DNA of 64,000 nucleotides, from NCBI RefSeq assembly GCF_024495425.1, contig NZ_JANHJR010000001.1, forward strand, positions 1,240,001-1,304,000, in the 5' to 3' direction. Made by a program: the position numbers and the translations under genes. Under the pieces are notes generated by a model. It had not been told where the DNA came from. It worked only from the letters and a program-made list of their open reading frames with translations, and ran no database searches. Positions 8,755 to 17,816 of this stretch are shown in pieces; the stretch's first letter is position 1; each line of letters begins with the position of its first letter. This stretch comes from Haloarchaeobius litoreus (lineage in GTDB: Archaea; Halobacteriota; Halobacteria; Halobacteriales; Natrialbaceae).

Positions 8755-9387
8755 ATGAGTACACGGCGCGCGCTGGCGCAACAACTCGGCGTGGTCGCCG
8801 GCTTCGACTCGCCACGGACCGACCTCGAACAGTACCCGACACCGCCCGAGGTAGCGGCCTCCATCGTCCACGTCGCCGACACGCAGGGCGACGTCGTCGG
8901 CGCGACGGTACTCGACCTCGGCACCGGAACGGGGATGCTCGCGCTCGGAACCGCGCTCAGGGGCGCAGAGCGGGTCGTCGGCGTCGACCTCGACCGGGGC
9001 GCACTGGCGACCGCCCAGGAGAACGAACGTCGCGTGGGCGCACGCACGACCGTCGAGTGGTGCTGTGGCGACGCGACGAACCCGCCGCTCTGCCCGTCCG
9101 GCCCGACGACGGTGCTGATGAACCCGCCGTTCGGCGCACAGGACGGCAACGAGCACGCCGACCGGGCGTTCCTCACCGCGGCGTCGTCGCTCGCGGACGT
9201 CTCCTACTCAGTCCACAACGAGGGCAGCCGGGCGTTCGTCGAGTCCTTCGCGGCCGACAACGCTGGCGAGGTCACCCACGCGTTCGCGGCGGAGCTCGAC
9301 CTCGAACGCCAGTTCCCCTTCCACGAGTCGGAGACGCACACCGTCGACGCGGAAGTGTTCAGAATCGAGTGGGACGGCGACGACTGA
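8755..9387 (+). CDS. METTL5-like N6-adenine rRNA methyltransferase
   Basis: SAM-dependent methyltransferase of 210 residues. Motif I is LDLGTGTGMLALG (about residues 47-58), the acidic motif II is VVGVDLD, and the catalytic motif is LMNPPFG (about 119-124), the NPPF form typical of adenine-N6 enzymes. The N-terminal LEQYPTPPEVA is the characteristic lead-in of the archaeal METTL5 group. Human METTL5 with TRMT112 makes m6A on 18S rRNA; an equivalent action on 16S rRNA here is a family inference. It follows the unknown gene 8343-8744 with a 10-bp gap. Confidence 0.85.
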   Translation: MSTRRALAQQLGVVAGFDSPRTDLEQYPTPPEVAASIVHVADTQGDVVGATVLDLGTGTGMLALGTALRGAERVVGVDLDRGALATAQENERRVGARTTVEWCCGDATNPPLCPSGPTTVLMNPPFGAQDGNEHADRAFLTAASSLADVSYSVHNEGSRAFVESFAADNAGEVTHAFAAELDLERQFPFHESETHTVDAEVFRIEWDGDD

Positions 9388-9431
9388 GCACCTCGCCGCC
9401 GTGTTGCTGTGCGGCGCGCTGAGACGCCGAA

Positions 9432-11078
9432 CTACCGATACGTCTCCTGTGCGAACACGCGAACCCGCGTATCGCCGACGACCGCGTAGATGCGGTCCCC
9501 ACCGCCACGTTCCTCGCGCACGAACTCGATGCCGCCGATGGTCACCGAGTCGTTCGCCCGCGGAACCGCATCGCGCCCGAGGACCGAGCCGTTCTGGCTG
9601 ACGACGATCTGGTACGGCCCCTCGCCCGACGGGGTGATGGAGAAGTTTCTCCCGTCCAGCCGCGGTTCGGCCGCCACCGCGTTGCTCTCGTGGACCAGCG
9701 TCCAGTCGCCGTCGGGCGGCCTGAGCGACACCCGGTACGCGGTGCCGCCGCCGACGGCCGACCAGCCGTCGCGGTTGACGCCGACGTCGGCGTTCCAGCC
9801 GACGCCGCCGACCCTGACTTCCGTGTAGCCCGTGTACGCGAGCCGCCCGGCCGAGACGCTCTCGTACCAGATACTCCGGTCCTGGTTGACGACGATGACC
9901 CCGGAGGAGCTCACGTTCGTCTGCTGGGAGAGCGGCCCCACGTCGACGACCGGGATGAGCTCGTTGCGGACGTTCTCGGCGTAGGTCACCTGGTAGCCCT
10001 CGACCTCGACCGCGTCCTCGCCGGGCACCGACGAGTCCGACACGGTCGTCAGGTTGCTGTACACCGCCGGTCCGGTCATCAGCGCCGCGACGACGACGAG
10101 GACCGTCACCGCGCCGGTCCGGAGGGTGAAGGCGTCGAAGTCCCGCTCGGTCACGTCGAGCGCGAGCGCGACCACCACCGCGAGCCCGACGACGAGCGTC
10201 AGCCCCACGCCCCGGTAGAGGACGTACTCGTCGTTGCCGAGGTACCAGTACACCGCCCAGAGGTTCTTCGCGACCGCGAAGAGGAGCACCCCGAGCCAGA
10301 GCCGCAGCGCGCTCGGACGCTCGTCCCGCCGGTAGAACACGGCCACGCCGAGCAGGAAGCCGACGAACAGCCCGAACGCGTGGCCCTGGATGGCGATACC
10401 GGCCCACCACGGCGGCGACGGCGGGCTCGGCGACGCCGCCTCCACGAGGACCGGGTCGCGGAGCACGTCGTACAGCAGCGCGAAGAACCGCTGTCCCCCG
10501 AGCACCGCGACGACCGTCGTCAGCGGGTACCGGACCAGCGCGAACCCCGCGAACGCGAACACGACGCCCGAGAACCCGATGACCGCGCCGATGGAGAACA
10601 GGGCCGTCAGCACCCCCACCGCGATGACGGCCGCGGGGTAGACGACCAGCGCCCGAATCCAGGGGTTCGTCCGCCACGACGCGAAGGACTCCGAGCCGCG
10701 CTTCTGCGGGAAGTGCCCCCACGCGTACTCCGCGAGCGGGCTCAGGACGATGGTCCCGGTGAGGTTGCCCGTCAGGTGCCCCGGGCTCGCGTGCGAGAAC
10801 CCCGCGGTCAGCAGGCCCGTCGGGTAGAGGTACGACCAGGCCCGGAACGGCAGCACCACCGGACTGCGCCAGTGGTCCCAGCCACCCTGCACGAACAGGT
10901 AGACCGCGAGCACGAACCCGACGACGACGAGCGTCCCCCACGGCACGCCCATCACCCAGCGTGACCGGAGCCGCGCGCCCCACTCACCCCCCGGCCGGTC
11001 CAACCTGGCGACGACGCCCACCGAGACCGCGAGCGCGACCAACACGAAGACGACGATTGCGGACGACAGCAGACCCAT
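9432..11078 (-). CDS. Rhomboid family intramembrane serine protease
   Basis: A 548-residue polytopic membrane protein. The rhomboid core is seen as the oxyanion region SHASPGHLTGN (about 95-105), the nucleophile in GFSG (Ser170) and the catalytic histidine in GHAFGLFVG (His233), so the Ser-His dyad is intact. More membrane helices follow, then a C-terminal extracellular domain of about 200 residues rich in beta strands and Asn-linked sequons (NVSSS, NDSV). It cleaves membrane substrates; none is known here. The large outer domain is found in haloarchaeal rhomboids. A TATA-like box precedes the start. Confidence 0.88.
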   Translation of the reverse strand: MGLLSSAIVVFVLVALAVSVGVVARLDRPGGEWGARLRSRWVMGVPWGTLVVVGFVLAVYLFVQGGWDHWRSPVVLPFRAWSYLYPTGLLTAGFSHASPGHLTGNLTGTIVLSPLAEYAWGHFPQKRGSESFASWRTNPWIRALVVYPAAVIAVGVLTALFSIGAVIGFSGVVFAFAGFALVRYPLTTVVAVLGGQRFFALLYDVLRDPVLVEAASPSPPSPPWWAGIAIQGHAFGLFVGFLLGVAVFYRRDERPSALRLWLGVLLFAVAKNLWAVYWYLGNDEYVLYRGVGLTLVVGLAVVVALALDVTERDFDAFTLRTGAVTVLVVVAALMTGPAVYSNLTTVSDSSVPGEDAVEVEGYQVTYAENVRNELIPVVDVGPLSQQTNVSSSGVIVVNQDRSIWYESVSAGRLAYTGYTEVRVGGVGWNADVGVNRDGWSAVGGGTAYRVSLRPPDGDWTLVHESNAVAAEPRLDGRNFSITPSGEGPYQIVVSQNGSVLGRDAVPRANDSVTIGGIEFVREERGGGDRIYAVVGDTRVRVFAQETYR

Positions 11079-11383
11079 AGCTGGCGGGAGGAACGGCTCG
11101 TACTAATGCGTTCGTGCTGGGGCTGGGTTCGGGACTCCGTGTGCTCGACTCGATTCCGAACCGCCGGAGAGCCACTGCAGCGAGGAGAACACTGGTGACG
11201 GCGACAGCCGGGAAGCCTCCTGTTCTCGCCGTCGCTGGCGCTTCGCGCCGGCTTCGAGGGATTCCTCCGTGATCGCCCCGGCTGCAACTCGTCTCGCTCT
11301 TCGGACCGTGCACCGCTCGCTCGGTCTCGCGGGCCGCACGCCGGTAGTGGAGGGTTTACAACATACGGAACCCCCGTCGTGTG
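11079..11383. other. Intergenic region between rhomboid and hydrolase genes
   Basis: About 305 bp. It holds the rhomboid promoter (minus-strand CGCATTAGTA at 11101-11110, about 27 bp from that start). The rest is GC-rich with no acidic reading frame, RNA gene or strong repeat that I can see. Confidence 0.5.
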
Positions 11384-12217
11384 TTATAGGTCGACGCGGT
11401 CGCCGATCTCGACGATCTCGAGGCGCTCCGGGTACGCGAAGCTCCTGGCGTGGTGGTGGAGCACCTTCGGATCGCTGGTCAGGCCCTTCCACATGTCCCA
11501 GTGGCTCGGGAGGAGCCGGTCGAACTGGAGGTCGCTGGCGGCCTCGACGACCTGGTTCTCGTCGTTGTACCACCGCGTCCGCTTGGGCTCGCGGGTCTCC
11601 TTGTCCGGGATGTTGCCGACGGTGCCGAACGCGAGGATGCCGAGGTCGATGTCGTAGCGCTCGCCGAGCTCGGCGAACTCGTCGCTGGGCTTGGTGTCCC
11701 CGCCGTGGAACACGGTGTGGCCGTCGTGCTCGAACACGTAGCTGACCGGGTGGGTCGCATCGGGGTCGTGTGCCGGCTCGACGTGGACGGTGAAGCCACC
11801 GACCTCGACGGTGTTGCCCTCCCGAACTTCGTGGAACTGGTGGTCCTCGATGTCGTGGTCGTCGGCCCAGGACTCCTCCTCGCTGGCGACCACGAGGCTG
11901 TCGTCGGGCGCGTAGAACGTCGCGCCGGTCCGTTCGAGGATCGGGGCCTGGCTCGGGCCGTGGACGTGGTCTGTGTGCTCGTGCGTGGCGAAGACGGCGT
12001 CGGCCTCGGTCACGTCCGCGGGGTCGAACGGGACCGGAATCATGCGGACGGTGCGTGGCGGGTCGCCCAGCCCGACGTAGGGGTCGACGAACACCGTCGT
12101 CCCGTCGCTTGCCTTCAGTACGAAGCCGTTACAGCCGAGATACCAGACCGCGATGCCCTCGGGCGACGCCTCCTCGACGGCGCGGGGCAGCCAGTCGCCC
12201 CAGTCACTCACTGTCAT
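11384..12217 (-). CDS. Metallo-beta-lactamase-fold hydrolase, UlaG-like
   Basis: A 277-residue metal-dependent hydrolase. The signature THEHTDHVHG (HxHxDH) gives the first metal ligands; later ligands are in VEPAHDP, HGGDTKPS and the C-terminal LPSHWDMW. The closest broad group is the UlaG/L-ascorbate-6-phosphate-lactonase-like MBL branch, but the substrate is not evident. The start MTVSDWGD at 12217 is preferred to an ATG 13 codons earlier because the earlier stretch is Ala/Leu-rich and non-acidic. It is divergent from the coiled-coil gene at 12316. Confidence 0.82.
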   Translation of the reverse strand: MTVSDWGDWLPRAVEEASPEGIAVWYLGCNGFVLKASDGTTVFVDPYVGLGDPPRTVRMIPVPFDPADVTEADAVFATHEHTDHVHGPSQAPILERTGATFYAPDDSLVVASEEESWADDHDIEDHQFHEVREGNTVEVGGFTVHVEPAHDPDATHPVSYVFEHDGHTVFHGGDTKPSDEFAELGERYDIDLGILAFGTVGNIPDKETREPKRTRWYNDENQVVEAASDLQFDRLLPSHWDMWKGLTSDPKVLHHHARSFAYPERLEIVEIGDRVDL

Positions 12218-12284
12218 ACCGGACCCTGCGAGAGCCGCGGCCCTAAGGATTGTCACTCCGGCCGCCAGCGGTCGGGCCCGTTTC

Positions 12285-12290
12285 CTTTAT
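12285..12290 (+). promoter_or_regulatory. TATA-like box for the coiled-coil gene
   Basis: CTTTAT about 28 bp upstream of the ATG at 12316, supporting that start rather than an in-frame ATG at 12250. Confidence 0.45.
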
Positions 12291-12315
12291 GTTCGTGGTG
12301 CAGGTACGTGGCTGT

Positions 12316-13944
12316 ATGAGTAGCGAGGTCGACGAGGAGACAACAATCGAGGTCGACGCGGACGGGGTCTCGGTCGCGAAGTCGTTCGAGGCCGACGAGT
12401 TCCCGGTTCCCGCCATCCGGTTCGGCATCACGTCCGACCGGACAGAGACCGTCACAATCAGGATCCACGAGGAGATCCCCGAGGACTTCCCGATGGACGG
12501 TGTCGGATTTCACCCCGACTACGAGAGCGAGAACTGGACCGCCTTCCAGGACCACCACGTCGAGTACGAGCGCACGCTCGACCCCGGCGAGGAGCTGACC
12601 ACCGTCTACGGCATCCGAATCGACGACGAGGCGGAGGCCGCCAAGTTCCTGACGGAGCCCCGTCTCACGGAGGTAGACGCCGACGACCCCGACGCCGATG
12701 CGGAGCCCGAGGAGGAGGTCGAGGGCGACAACACCATCGACGACATCGTCTCCAACGACTCGAACCAGGTCGTCAAGGACATGCTCGCCGGCGAGGACGA
12801 GATACCGGGACTCGAGGAGGACGGAGAGCCCGTTGCCGACGCAACGGCCGACACGGCCGAAGCATCGGGTGACGGCGGCTCCATCGACCTCGACCTCGGC
12901 GACGCGGCCGAGCCCGAGGCGGACGCCGACGAAGACGTCGACACGCCCGAGATCGAACTCGACCTCGAAGCTGCCGAGGAGGAGGTCGAAGCGATAGAGA
13001 GCGAAGACGAGGCCGACGACGAGCCCGAGCTCGACCTCGATATCGACGACCCCGGCGAGGAGCCCGACGGGACTGCCGAGGCCGAGGCAGACGTAGCGGC
13101 AGGCGACGCCGAGATGGACACCGATGACGAGGCTGTGGCCGAGACTGAAGTCGACGCAGACGAAGACGGCGAGCCGGCCGCGGAGGCCACCCCCGAAGCT
13201 GACACCGACGCGGAAGACGACACGGACGCTGCGGTTGCCGATACAGCACCTGACGCGGAGGCAGAGGCAGAAACCGGGGACTCGGACGACGACGCCGAGG
13301 TCGAAGTGGACACGGGGTCCGCGCCCGCAGTCGAGGGCAGCGTCGCGACCACCCTCGTCGAGGAGCTCCGGAACGGCACGCTGACCGAGAACGAGCGCCG
13401 CGACCTCCGGCAGGCCCTCGACGTGGAGGCCGCCGGCACGGACATCGCGAAGGTCGAGCACCTCCAGTCCCGCGTCGAGGAGGTCGCAGCCTACACCGAC
13501 GCACTGGCGGAGTTCCTCGACGAGGAGGGCACCGCCCAGCAGCTCCTGGAGGAGTACGAGCAAGAGGTCAGCTCCCTGCGCGATGAGGTCTCGACGCTCG
13601 CCGAAGATGTCGGCGGGCACGACGAGGAGATCACCACGCTGTACGGCGACGTAGACGACGTGCGCGCGTCGGTCGAGAGCGTCGAGGCCGACGTGACCGA
13701 GCTCGACGACGGCCTCGAGTCGGTCACCGGTGACGTCGCCGAGCTCCGCACCGACCTCGACGAGTCGACCGAGTCGCTGGAGAGCGACATCGCCGACGCA
13801 ACCGACGGCATCGACGACGTTCAGGCCGACGTGACCGAGCTCGAGGACGACCTCGGTGCGGTCGAGTCGCGCGTCGACGAGGTCGAGGAGCAGGTCACCG
13901 AGATCCAGGAGTGGCGCGACCAGCTCGGCGAGATGTTCAGCTGA
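12316..13944 (+). CDS. Highly acidic protein with C-terminal coiled coil
   Basis: A 542-residue protein in three parts. Residues 1-115 form a compact beta-rich domain with paired strands (EVDADGVSVAKSFEADEFPV, then RTETVTIRIHEEIP). Residues about 120-345 are a low-complexity stretch of Asp, Glu and Ala. Residues about 350-542 are helical, with repeated DVxELxxDLxxVEDDV-type heptads predicting a long coiled coil. No signal peptide or membrane segment. The layout suggests a scaffold or partition-like factor, but I do not recognise the family and name no function. A leaderless promoter lies just upstream. Confidence 0.7.
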   Translation: MSSEVDEETTIEVDADGVSVAKSFEADEFPVPAIRFGITSDRTETVTIRIHEEIPEDFPMDGVGFHPDYESENWTAFQDHHVEYERTLDPGEELTTVYGIRIDDEAEAAKFLTEPRLTEVDADDPDADAEPEEEVEGDNTIDDIVSNDSNQVVKDMLAGEDEIPGLEEDGEPVADATADTAEASGDGGSIDLDLGDAAEPEADADEDVDTPEIELDLEAAEEEVEAIESEDEADDEPELDLDIDDPGEEPDGTAEAEADVAAGDAEMDTDDEAVAETEVDADEDGEPAAEATPEADTDAEDDTDAAVADTAPDAEAEAETGDSDDDAEVEVDTGSAPAVEGSVATTLVEELRNGTLTENERRDLRQALDVEAAGTDIAKVEHLQSRVEEVAAYTDALAEFLDEEGTAQQLLEEYEQEVSSLRDEVSTLAEDVGGHDEEITTLYGDVDDVRASVESVEADVTELDDGLESVTGDVAELRTDLDESTESLESDIADATDGIDDVQADVTELEDDLGAVESRVDEVEEQVTEIQEWRDQLGEMFS

Positions 13945-13985
13945 GAACGAACACGTTTTCTTCTCCGAAGCCGTTCGTCCGCGAA

Positions 13986-14885
13986 ATGGCCGAGACGACA
14001 GCCGTCGCAGTCCCACGGAAGGGGCGTCCGCTGGAGGCAGTCCTCGAGCGGGTCGCGGCACGCGCCGACGCGACCGAACTCGCCGACTCGATCATCTCCA
14101 CGCTCCGGTACGAGAAGGCGATCACGAAGGGGAACGCGGACGACCCCCGCAACGTGTACGAACGGCTCGCGGACTACAGCGACCTCGGCCATCCGCATCG
14201 ACCGGAGTTCACCCTCCTCCGTGACGACCGCGACGGCCACCCCCGTCGGGTCGTCTTCGACAGCGTCACGGTCGATACCGGGACCGGGCCCATCCAGCTC
14301 GTCGGCCGCGAAGAGCCGTTCCGCTCGCTGCGGACCCACTCGTTCGCCTTCGGGTTCGACAGCGCCGACCTCGTGCTGGAGGAGGTGGTTGCCCTGCGGC
14401 CGGACCCGCTCGACACCATCGCGGACGTGAACGCCCGCATCGACCCGCACGACACGGACGTCCGTGTCGTCACGGGGCTCGGGGACACGGTGTACCACAC
14501 GCTGATGGCGACGCCGGAGCTCCTCGACAGCTACCGCGCCGACGGTGCAACTCGCGAGTTCGTCGACGAGTACGAGGGCGCGCTCTGCATCTCTCCCCGG
14601 TACGAACGCCTGGTCGAGGCGGTCCTCGGTACCGACGTGATGCAGGATGTCGAGTTCTGCTACCCCGACGACGGCCAGGAGGAGGAGGCCGGCATCGCGG
14701 ACACGGGCGTCGGCGTCTACCTCACGATGACCGGTGGCACCGCCCGCGACCACGGGCTCGAACTCGGGACCCAGCTGTTCCCGAGCGAGACCGTGCTGAT
14801 GGAGAACGTCGCGGAATCGACCGACAGCGCCGGGCACGTCAGGTCGCTGTTCGGTGACGTCGAGACCGAACTGCCGGTCAGATGA
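13986..14885 (+). CDS. HisG-like protein of unknown role
   Basis: A 299-residue soluble protein. Its N terminus AVAVPRKGRPLEAVLERVA resembles the IAVPNKGR opening of ATP phosphoribosyltransferase HisG, and the C-terminal half holds ADTGVGVYLTMTGGTARDHGL, similar in position to the HisG phosphate loop (DxxSTGTTLxxNGL). The central region is diverged. I infer a HisG-like periplasmic-binding-type fold; whether it still transfers phosphoribosyl groups is unknown, and it need not belong to histidine synthesis. The ATG at 13986 is used since the 25 codons before it are basic and GC-artefact-like. Confidence 0.5.
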   Translation: MAETTAVAVPRKGRPLEAVLERVAARADATELADSIISTLRYEKAITKGNADDPRNVYERLADYSDLGHPHRPEFTLLRDDRDGHPRRVVFDSVTVDTGTGPIQLVGREEPFRSLRTHSFAFGFDSADLVLEEVVALRPDPLDTIADVNARIDPHDTDVRVVTGLGDTVYHTLMATPELLDSYRADGATREFVDEYEGALCISPRYERLVEAVLGTDVMQDVEFCYPDDGQEEEAGIADTGVGVYLTMTGGTARDHGLELGTQLFPSETVLMENVAESTDSAGHVRSLFGDVETELPVR

Positions 14886-14906
14886 GTTCGCTCCGGAGCA
14901 CGCATT

Positions 14907-14922
14907 AGATATCGCGATATCT
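14907..14922. repeat. 16-bp perfect palindrome
   Basis: AGATATCGCGATATCT, identical to its reverse complement, 22 bp after the stop of the HisG-like gene. It may be part of a terminator or a protein-binding site. Confidence 0.6.
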
Positions 14923-15331
14923 GGTTTATCAGTTGGCGCTCGACCGTCGTCGAATCTCGACGAATCACCGGTATTCCGCCCGGAGAACCCACAGAACGGG
15001 CCACTGCGACGGTTCGAGCGCCAGGGCCCGGTAGGGCCGAGCTGCTCGACGAAGCTATCGGTCGATTCCAGCATCCCACCCTGCACTATCGGTTCGTTCC
15101 GCCGGGAGGCATTGTTTCGACGGGCCGGACGGAGCCAGCGACCGCACCGGCTGGAGCAACCGGCCCCGGCTGGCCAGTACCGAATCGAGCGCCGTCGAAC
15201 CGCACTACCCTCTCCAACTACGCCCGACCCCCGACGGCGAAAGACTGCCGACCGTCGAGGTGCGCCGCCACGAGGACGACGGCCGACTGCACCACCGAAT
15301 CCGACCAGGTAACCAGGACATAATTGTCCGT

Positions 15332-15393
15332 TTCTTATCTAGATTTGTAGTACCAGCATCCCCGATTTACGGGGCCAGAAGTATAGATAAGAA
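15332..15393. repeat. Nested inverted repeat
   Basis: Outer arms TTCTTATCTA (15332-15341) and TAGATAAGAA (15384-15393) are perfect 10-bp complements; between them lies CCCCG-ATTTA-CGGGG (15360-15374). Together they can fold into a two-level hairpin. The arms share the GATAAG word that recurs at about 15430. Confidence 0.55.
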
Positions 15394-15703
15394 GATTAGA
15401 CGACGCTATTTGCAGTACCATTGGAGAAGATAAGAGTCCTTATCCCTGATTGTAGGGGTAGATTGATTACCACCCCGTGAGTCGGCCCGAACGGATGAGT
15501 GGACCACTCGACGCGACGTTTGACCACGGGATCGCTCGGAGTGACCAACCCGGCAGATTCCGTCCTCGGACACAGGTCGAAACACCCCGAATCCCCCGTT
15601 ACTACGAACCCCTTTCTGAGCACGTAACCCCTGGGGTTCGACCGCCTAGAACGGGGTCGCAGACACCCCGATTTTGCTGTCGGCGAAGCGAGGTGTTCCG
15701 GCC

Positions 15704-16114
15704 GTGAGCGAGGAAGACGCGACCAGGACGGCGGTCCGGACCTACGTCCCGTCGTCCCAGAAGCAACGGTGGGCCGAGGAGGCCGACGAACTCGACATGA
15801 GTCGGAGCGAGTTCGTCCGGACGATGGTCCAGGCTGGCCGTCGGTCGTTCGACCTCGACGAGTCGTCCGATAGCGCCCAGACGGGGGGTGCGAACGAGTC
15901 GATAGGGGATGACCCAGACGATGCAGAGCTGGGTGACCTCGTCCTCGCAATCCTCCACGACCGCGACGAACCCCAGACGTGGGACGACCTCGTCGCCGCG
16001 GTCACCAACGACGTCGAGGACCGGCTGGACGAGGCGCTGGGGACCCTCCAGGACGAAGGCGAGCTCCGGTACAGTGGGCGTGATGGGGGCTACGTCCCCA
16101 CGGGTGACCGATGA
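15704..16114 (+). CDS. DUF5805 domain protein, integrase partner
   Basis: A 136-residue protein starting with GTG (SEEDATRTAVRTYVP). Residues 8-50 look like a ribbon-helix-helix/Arc-type segment (RTYVPSSQKQRW, then ELDMSRSEFVRTMV), and the C-terminal half looks like a winged helix ending in RYSGRDGGYVPTG. DUF5805 proteins commonly sit next to tyrosine integrases in haloarchaea, and here its stop overlaps the integrase start by ATGA. A role as DNA-binding accessory or regulator of the recombinase is the natural inference. Confidence 0.8.
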   Translation: MSEEDATRTAVRTYVPSSQKQRWAEEADELDMSRSEFVRTMVQAGRRSFDLDESSDSAQTGGANESIGDDPDDAELGDLVLAILHDRDEPQTWDDLVAAVTNDVEDRLDEALGTLQDEGELRYSGRDGGYVPTGDR

Positions 16115-17139
16115 CCGACTCGGTCGCGTACTATCTGGAGGACCAGGAGTACCACGGCAAGTCAGAGCGGACGAGAGAAGCCTACGAACGGGTCCTCAGG
16201 CGGTTCGAGGGGTTCCTCGACGACGAGGGCTGCGGGCCGAGTGGACAGTCCCTCACGCCCGAGGAGGCCGGTCGCAGGGAGTGCATGGCGTGGGTGCACT
16301 CGATCAGGGGCCAGCACGCACCGAGTACCGTCGCGTCCTACGCCTCCTACGTCCACCGGTTCTACGCCTACATGACCCAGGTCGGGGAGTTCGATTCGAA
16401 CCCGATGGCGCTCGTCGTCGAGGAGATGGACGAATCCATCGACAAGGACCCGACGCGACGGGAGATCGCGGTCCCGGAGATGCGGACCTTCGTCGGGTCC
16501 ATCTCGCACCCGCTGGAGCGGGCGCTCGTACTCACGCTCCTGAAGACCGGGGTTCGTGTCGGCGAGCTCTGCAACCTCGATTTGCGCGATCTCGCCCTGT
16601 CGGACCCCGAGCTGGCTGGCGAATTCGACCTCGGTGGCCGGTTACAGCTAGACGGGCGGCCGGAGTCGCTGTACGTGGCTGCCGAGCCCGCTCGTGGGCA
16701 CTCCTACAACGGCGAGGAGCGGACGGCCTCGAACAAACGAAAGCGGGCGACCGTCATCCCCGTCGACGACGAACTGGCATCGGTGTTGAAGTCGTGGCTG
16801 GCCATCCGGCCGGACGCCAGATCGCCCGCAGAACCGCTGTTCCTGTCGACGAGGGGCGACTGGGGTTCCCGACTCAGCACGCAGGCGGTCAGGAACGTCG
16901 TCGAGCGCCATGCCCGGGAACACGGCTGGTACCAGCAAGGCGGCGGGGCGGCGGAGAACGTCACCCCCCACTACTTCCGGCACTTCTTCACGACACATCT
17001 CCGGGACCGGACGGGTGACCGGGGCATCGTCAAGTACCTCCGCGGCGACGTCGCGAGCGACATCATCGACACGTACACCCACAACTGGGGCGGTCAGGTG
17101 CGGGATGTGTACGAATCGAACGTCTATCGGCTCCTCTGA
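16111..17139 (+). CDS. Tyrosine recombinase/integrase (XerC/D-like)
   Basis: A 342-residue site-specific recombinase. The N-terminal core-binding SAM-like domain covers residues about 1-110 and the catalytic domain the rest. Catalytic residues visible are Arg149 in KTGVRVGEL, a Lys in the KRKRATVIPV beta-hairpin (about 209-212), HxxR in HYFRHFF (His287, Arg290) and the likely nucleophile Tyr322 in DTYTHNW. The usual LGH motif reads YLRGD, as in other haloarchaeal integrases. It is translationally coupled to the DUF5805 gene. No att sites or element boundary could be defined, so it may be a resident recombinase rather than part of an active element. Confidence 0.88.
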   Translation: MTDSVAYYLEDQEYHGKSERTREAYERVLRRFEGFLDDEGCGPSGQSLTPEEAGRRECMAWVHSIRGQHAPSTVASYASYVHRFYAYMTQVGEFDSNPMALVVEEMDESIDKDPTRREIAVPEMRTFVGSISHPLERALVLTLLKTGVRVGELCNLDLRDLALSDPELAGEFDLGGRLQLDGRPESLYVAAEPARGHSYNGEERTASNKRKRATVIPVDDELASVLKSWLAIRPDARSPAEPLFLSTRGDWGSRLSTQAVRNVVERHAREHGWYQQGGGAAENVTPHYFRHFFTTHLRDRTGDRGIVKYLRGDVASDIIDTYTHNWGGQVRDVYESNVYRLL

Positions 17140-17233
17140 GCGGATCTTGCCCGGGTTTTTGACAATTTTGTGACTGCTTTGTGGCGGATGGTGTCGCACA
17201 AATAAACCATATTTCGCTATATCAAATCCGGGT

Positions 17234-17250
17234 TCCTCGTCGAACGAGGA
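17234..17250. terminator. Hairpin downstream of the integrase
   Basis: TCCTCGT-CGA-ACGAGGA forms a 7-bp stem with a 3-nt loop about 95 bp after the integrase stop. It could be a terminator stem or a recombination arm; there is no T tract directly after it. Confidence 0.35.
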
Positions 17251-17300
17251 GACATGCGAATCAGGCCATCTCCACCCCGGTTTCGCGGGTCTCGTGGTAG

Positions 17301-17761
17301 GTGGCGTTCGGTCACGGGTGGCGGGACACTGATTTCTCGCCACGGCTCCGCCCTCGGACGGCCGACGAACTCCGGCGGCTCCTCGGCCACGACCGTGTCG
17401 CTGTGGTTGGTGCATCCACCTCGTACGAGAAGGCGGCACACATCGTGTCCGCGTACCTGCAGCGCCACGGTTCGAGCGCTGGCCGGGCAACCCGAACGCG
17501 GACGAGATATTCGGCCTGGCAGCGTCCGACTCGCTCACCGATGTCCCCGGCCGAGTCGACGCCGTCGGGCTGTTCCGACCGAGCGAGGACGTTCCGGGGG
17601 TCGTCGCAGCGGCCCTTGAACGGGACGACGTGGCGGCGATCTGGATGCAGCCGGGATTACGGGACGACCTGGCGGCACGAGACGCCGAGGCGGCAGGGCT
17701 CGACGTCGTCCAGGAGCGCTGCAAGGAGGTCGAACACGGACCGCCCGTTCGGACCCCATGA
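17301..17761 (+). pseudogene. CoA-binding domain protein, frameshifted remnant
   Basis: Two parts of one protein in different frames. The first (from about 17361) reads ADELRRLLGHDRVAVVGAS, then EKAAHIVSAYLQRHG. The second (from 17489 to the TGA at 17759-17761) reads NPNADEIFGLAASDSLTDV, then GLFRPSEDVPGVV and AAIWMQPGLRDD. Joined, they match the small CoA-binding (YccU-like, Rossmann) family throughout. A one-base deletion between about 17470 and 17489 breaks the frame, and the usual GCS at the nucleotide loop has become GAS. The start codon is uncertain. Decay near the integrase is more likely than a sequencing error, but the latter is not excluded. Confidence 0.78.
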
Positions 17762-17816
17762 ACTGAGACGCCGCAGCCAACGTTCTTCCGTCGTGACCGC
17801 CTACGTTCAGATCTGT

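Larger units (their letters stand above)
14886..15703. other. Long AT-richer non-coding stretch with many small inverted repeats
   Basis: About 820 bp without an acceptable gene. It is lower in GC than its surroundings, especially 15310-15480. It contains a 16-bp palindrome (14907-14922), a GGACA/TGTCC hairpin (15316-15329), a nested inverted repeat (15332-15393), repeated GATAAG words, and CCCC/GGGG hairpins at 15626-15638 and 15652-15670. The position directly before a DUF5805/integrase pair suggests a recombination or regulatory zone, but no function is proven. Confidence 0.5.

Noticed and set aside
14854..15312. 152-residue plus-strand frame after the HisG-like gene
   Set aside because: Overlaps the gene end and has Arg/Pro-rich, non-acidic composition without a promoter; not credible as a haloarchaeal protein.
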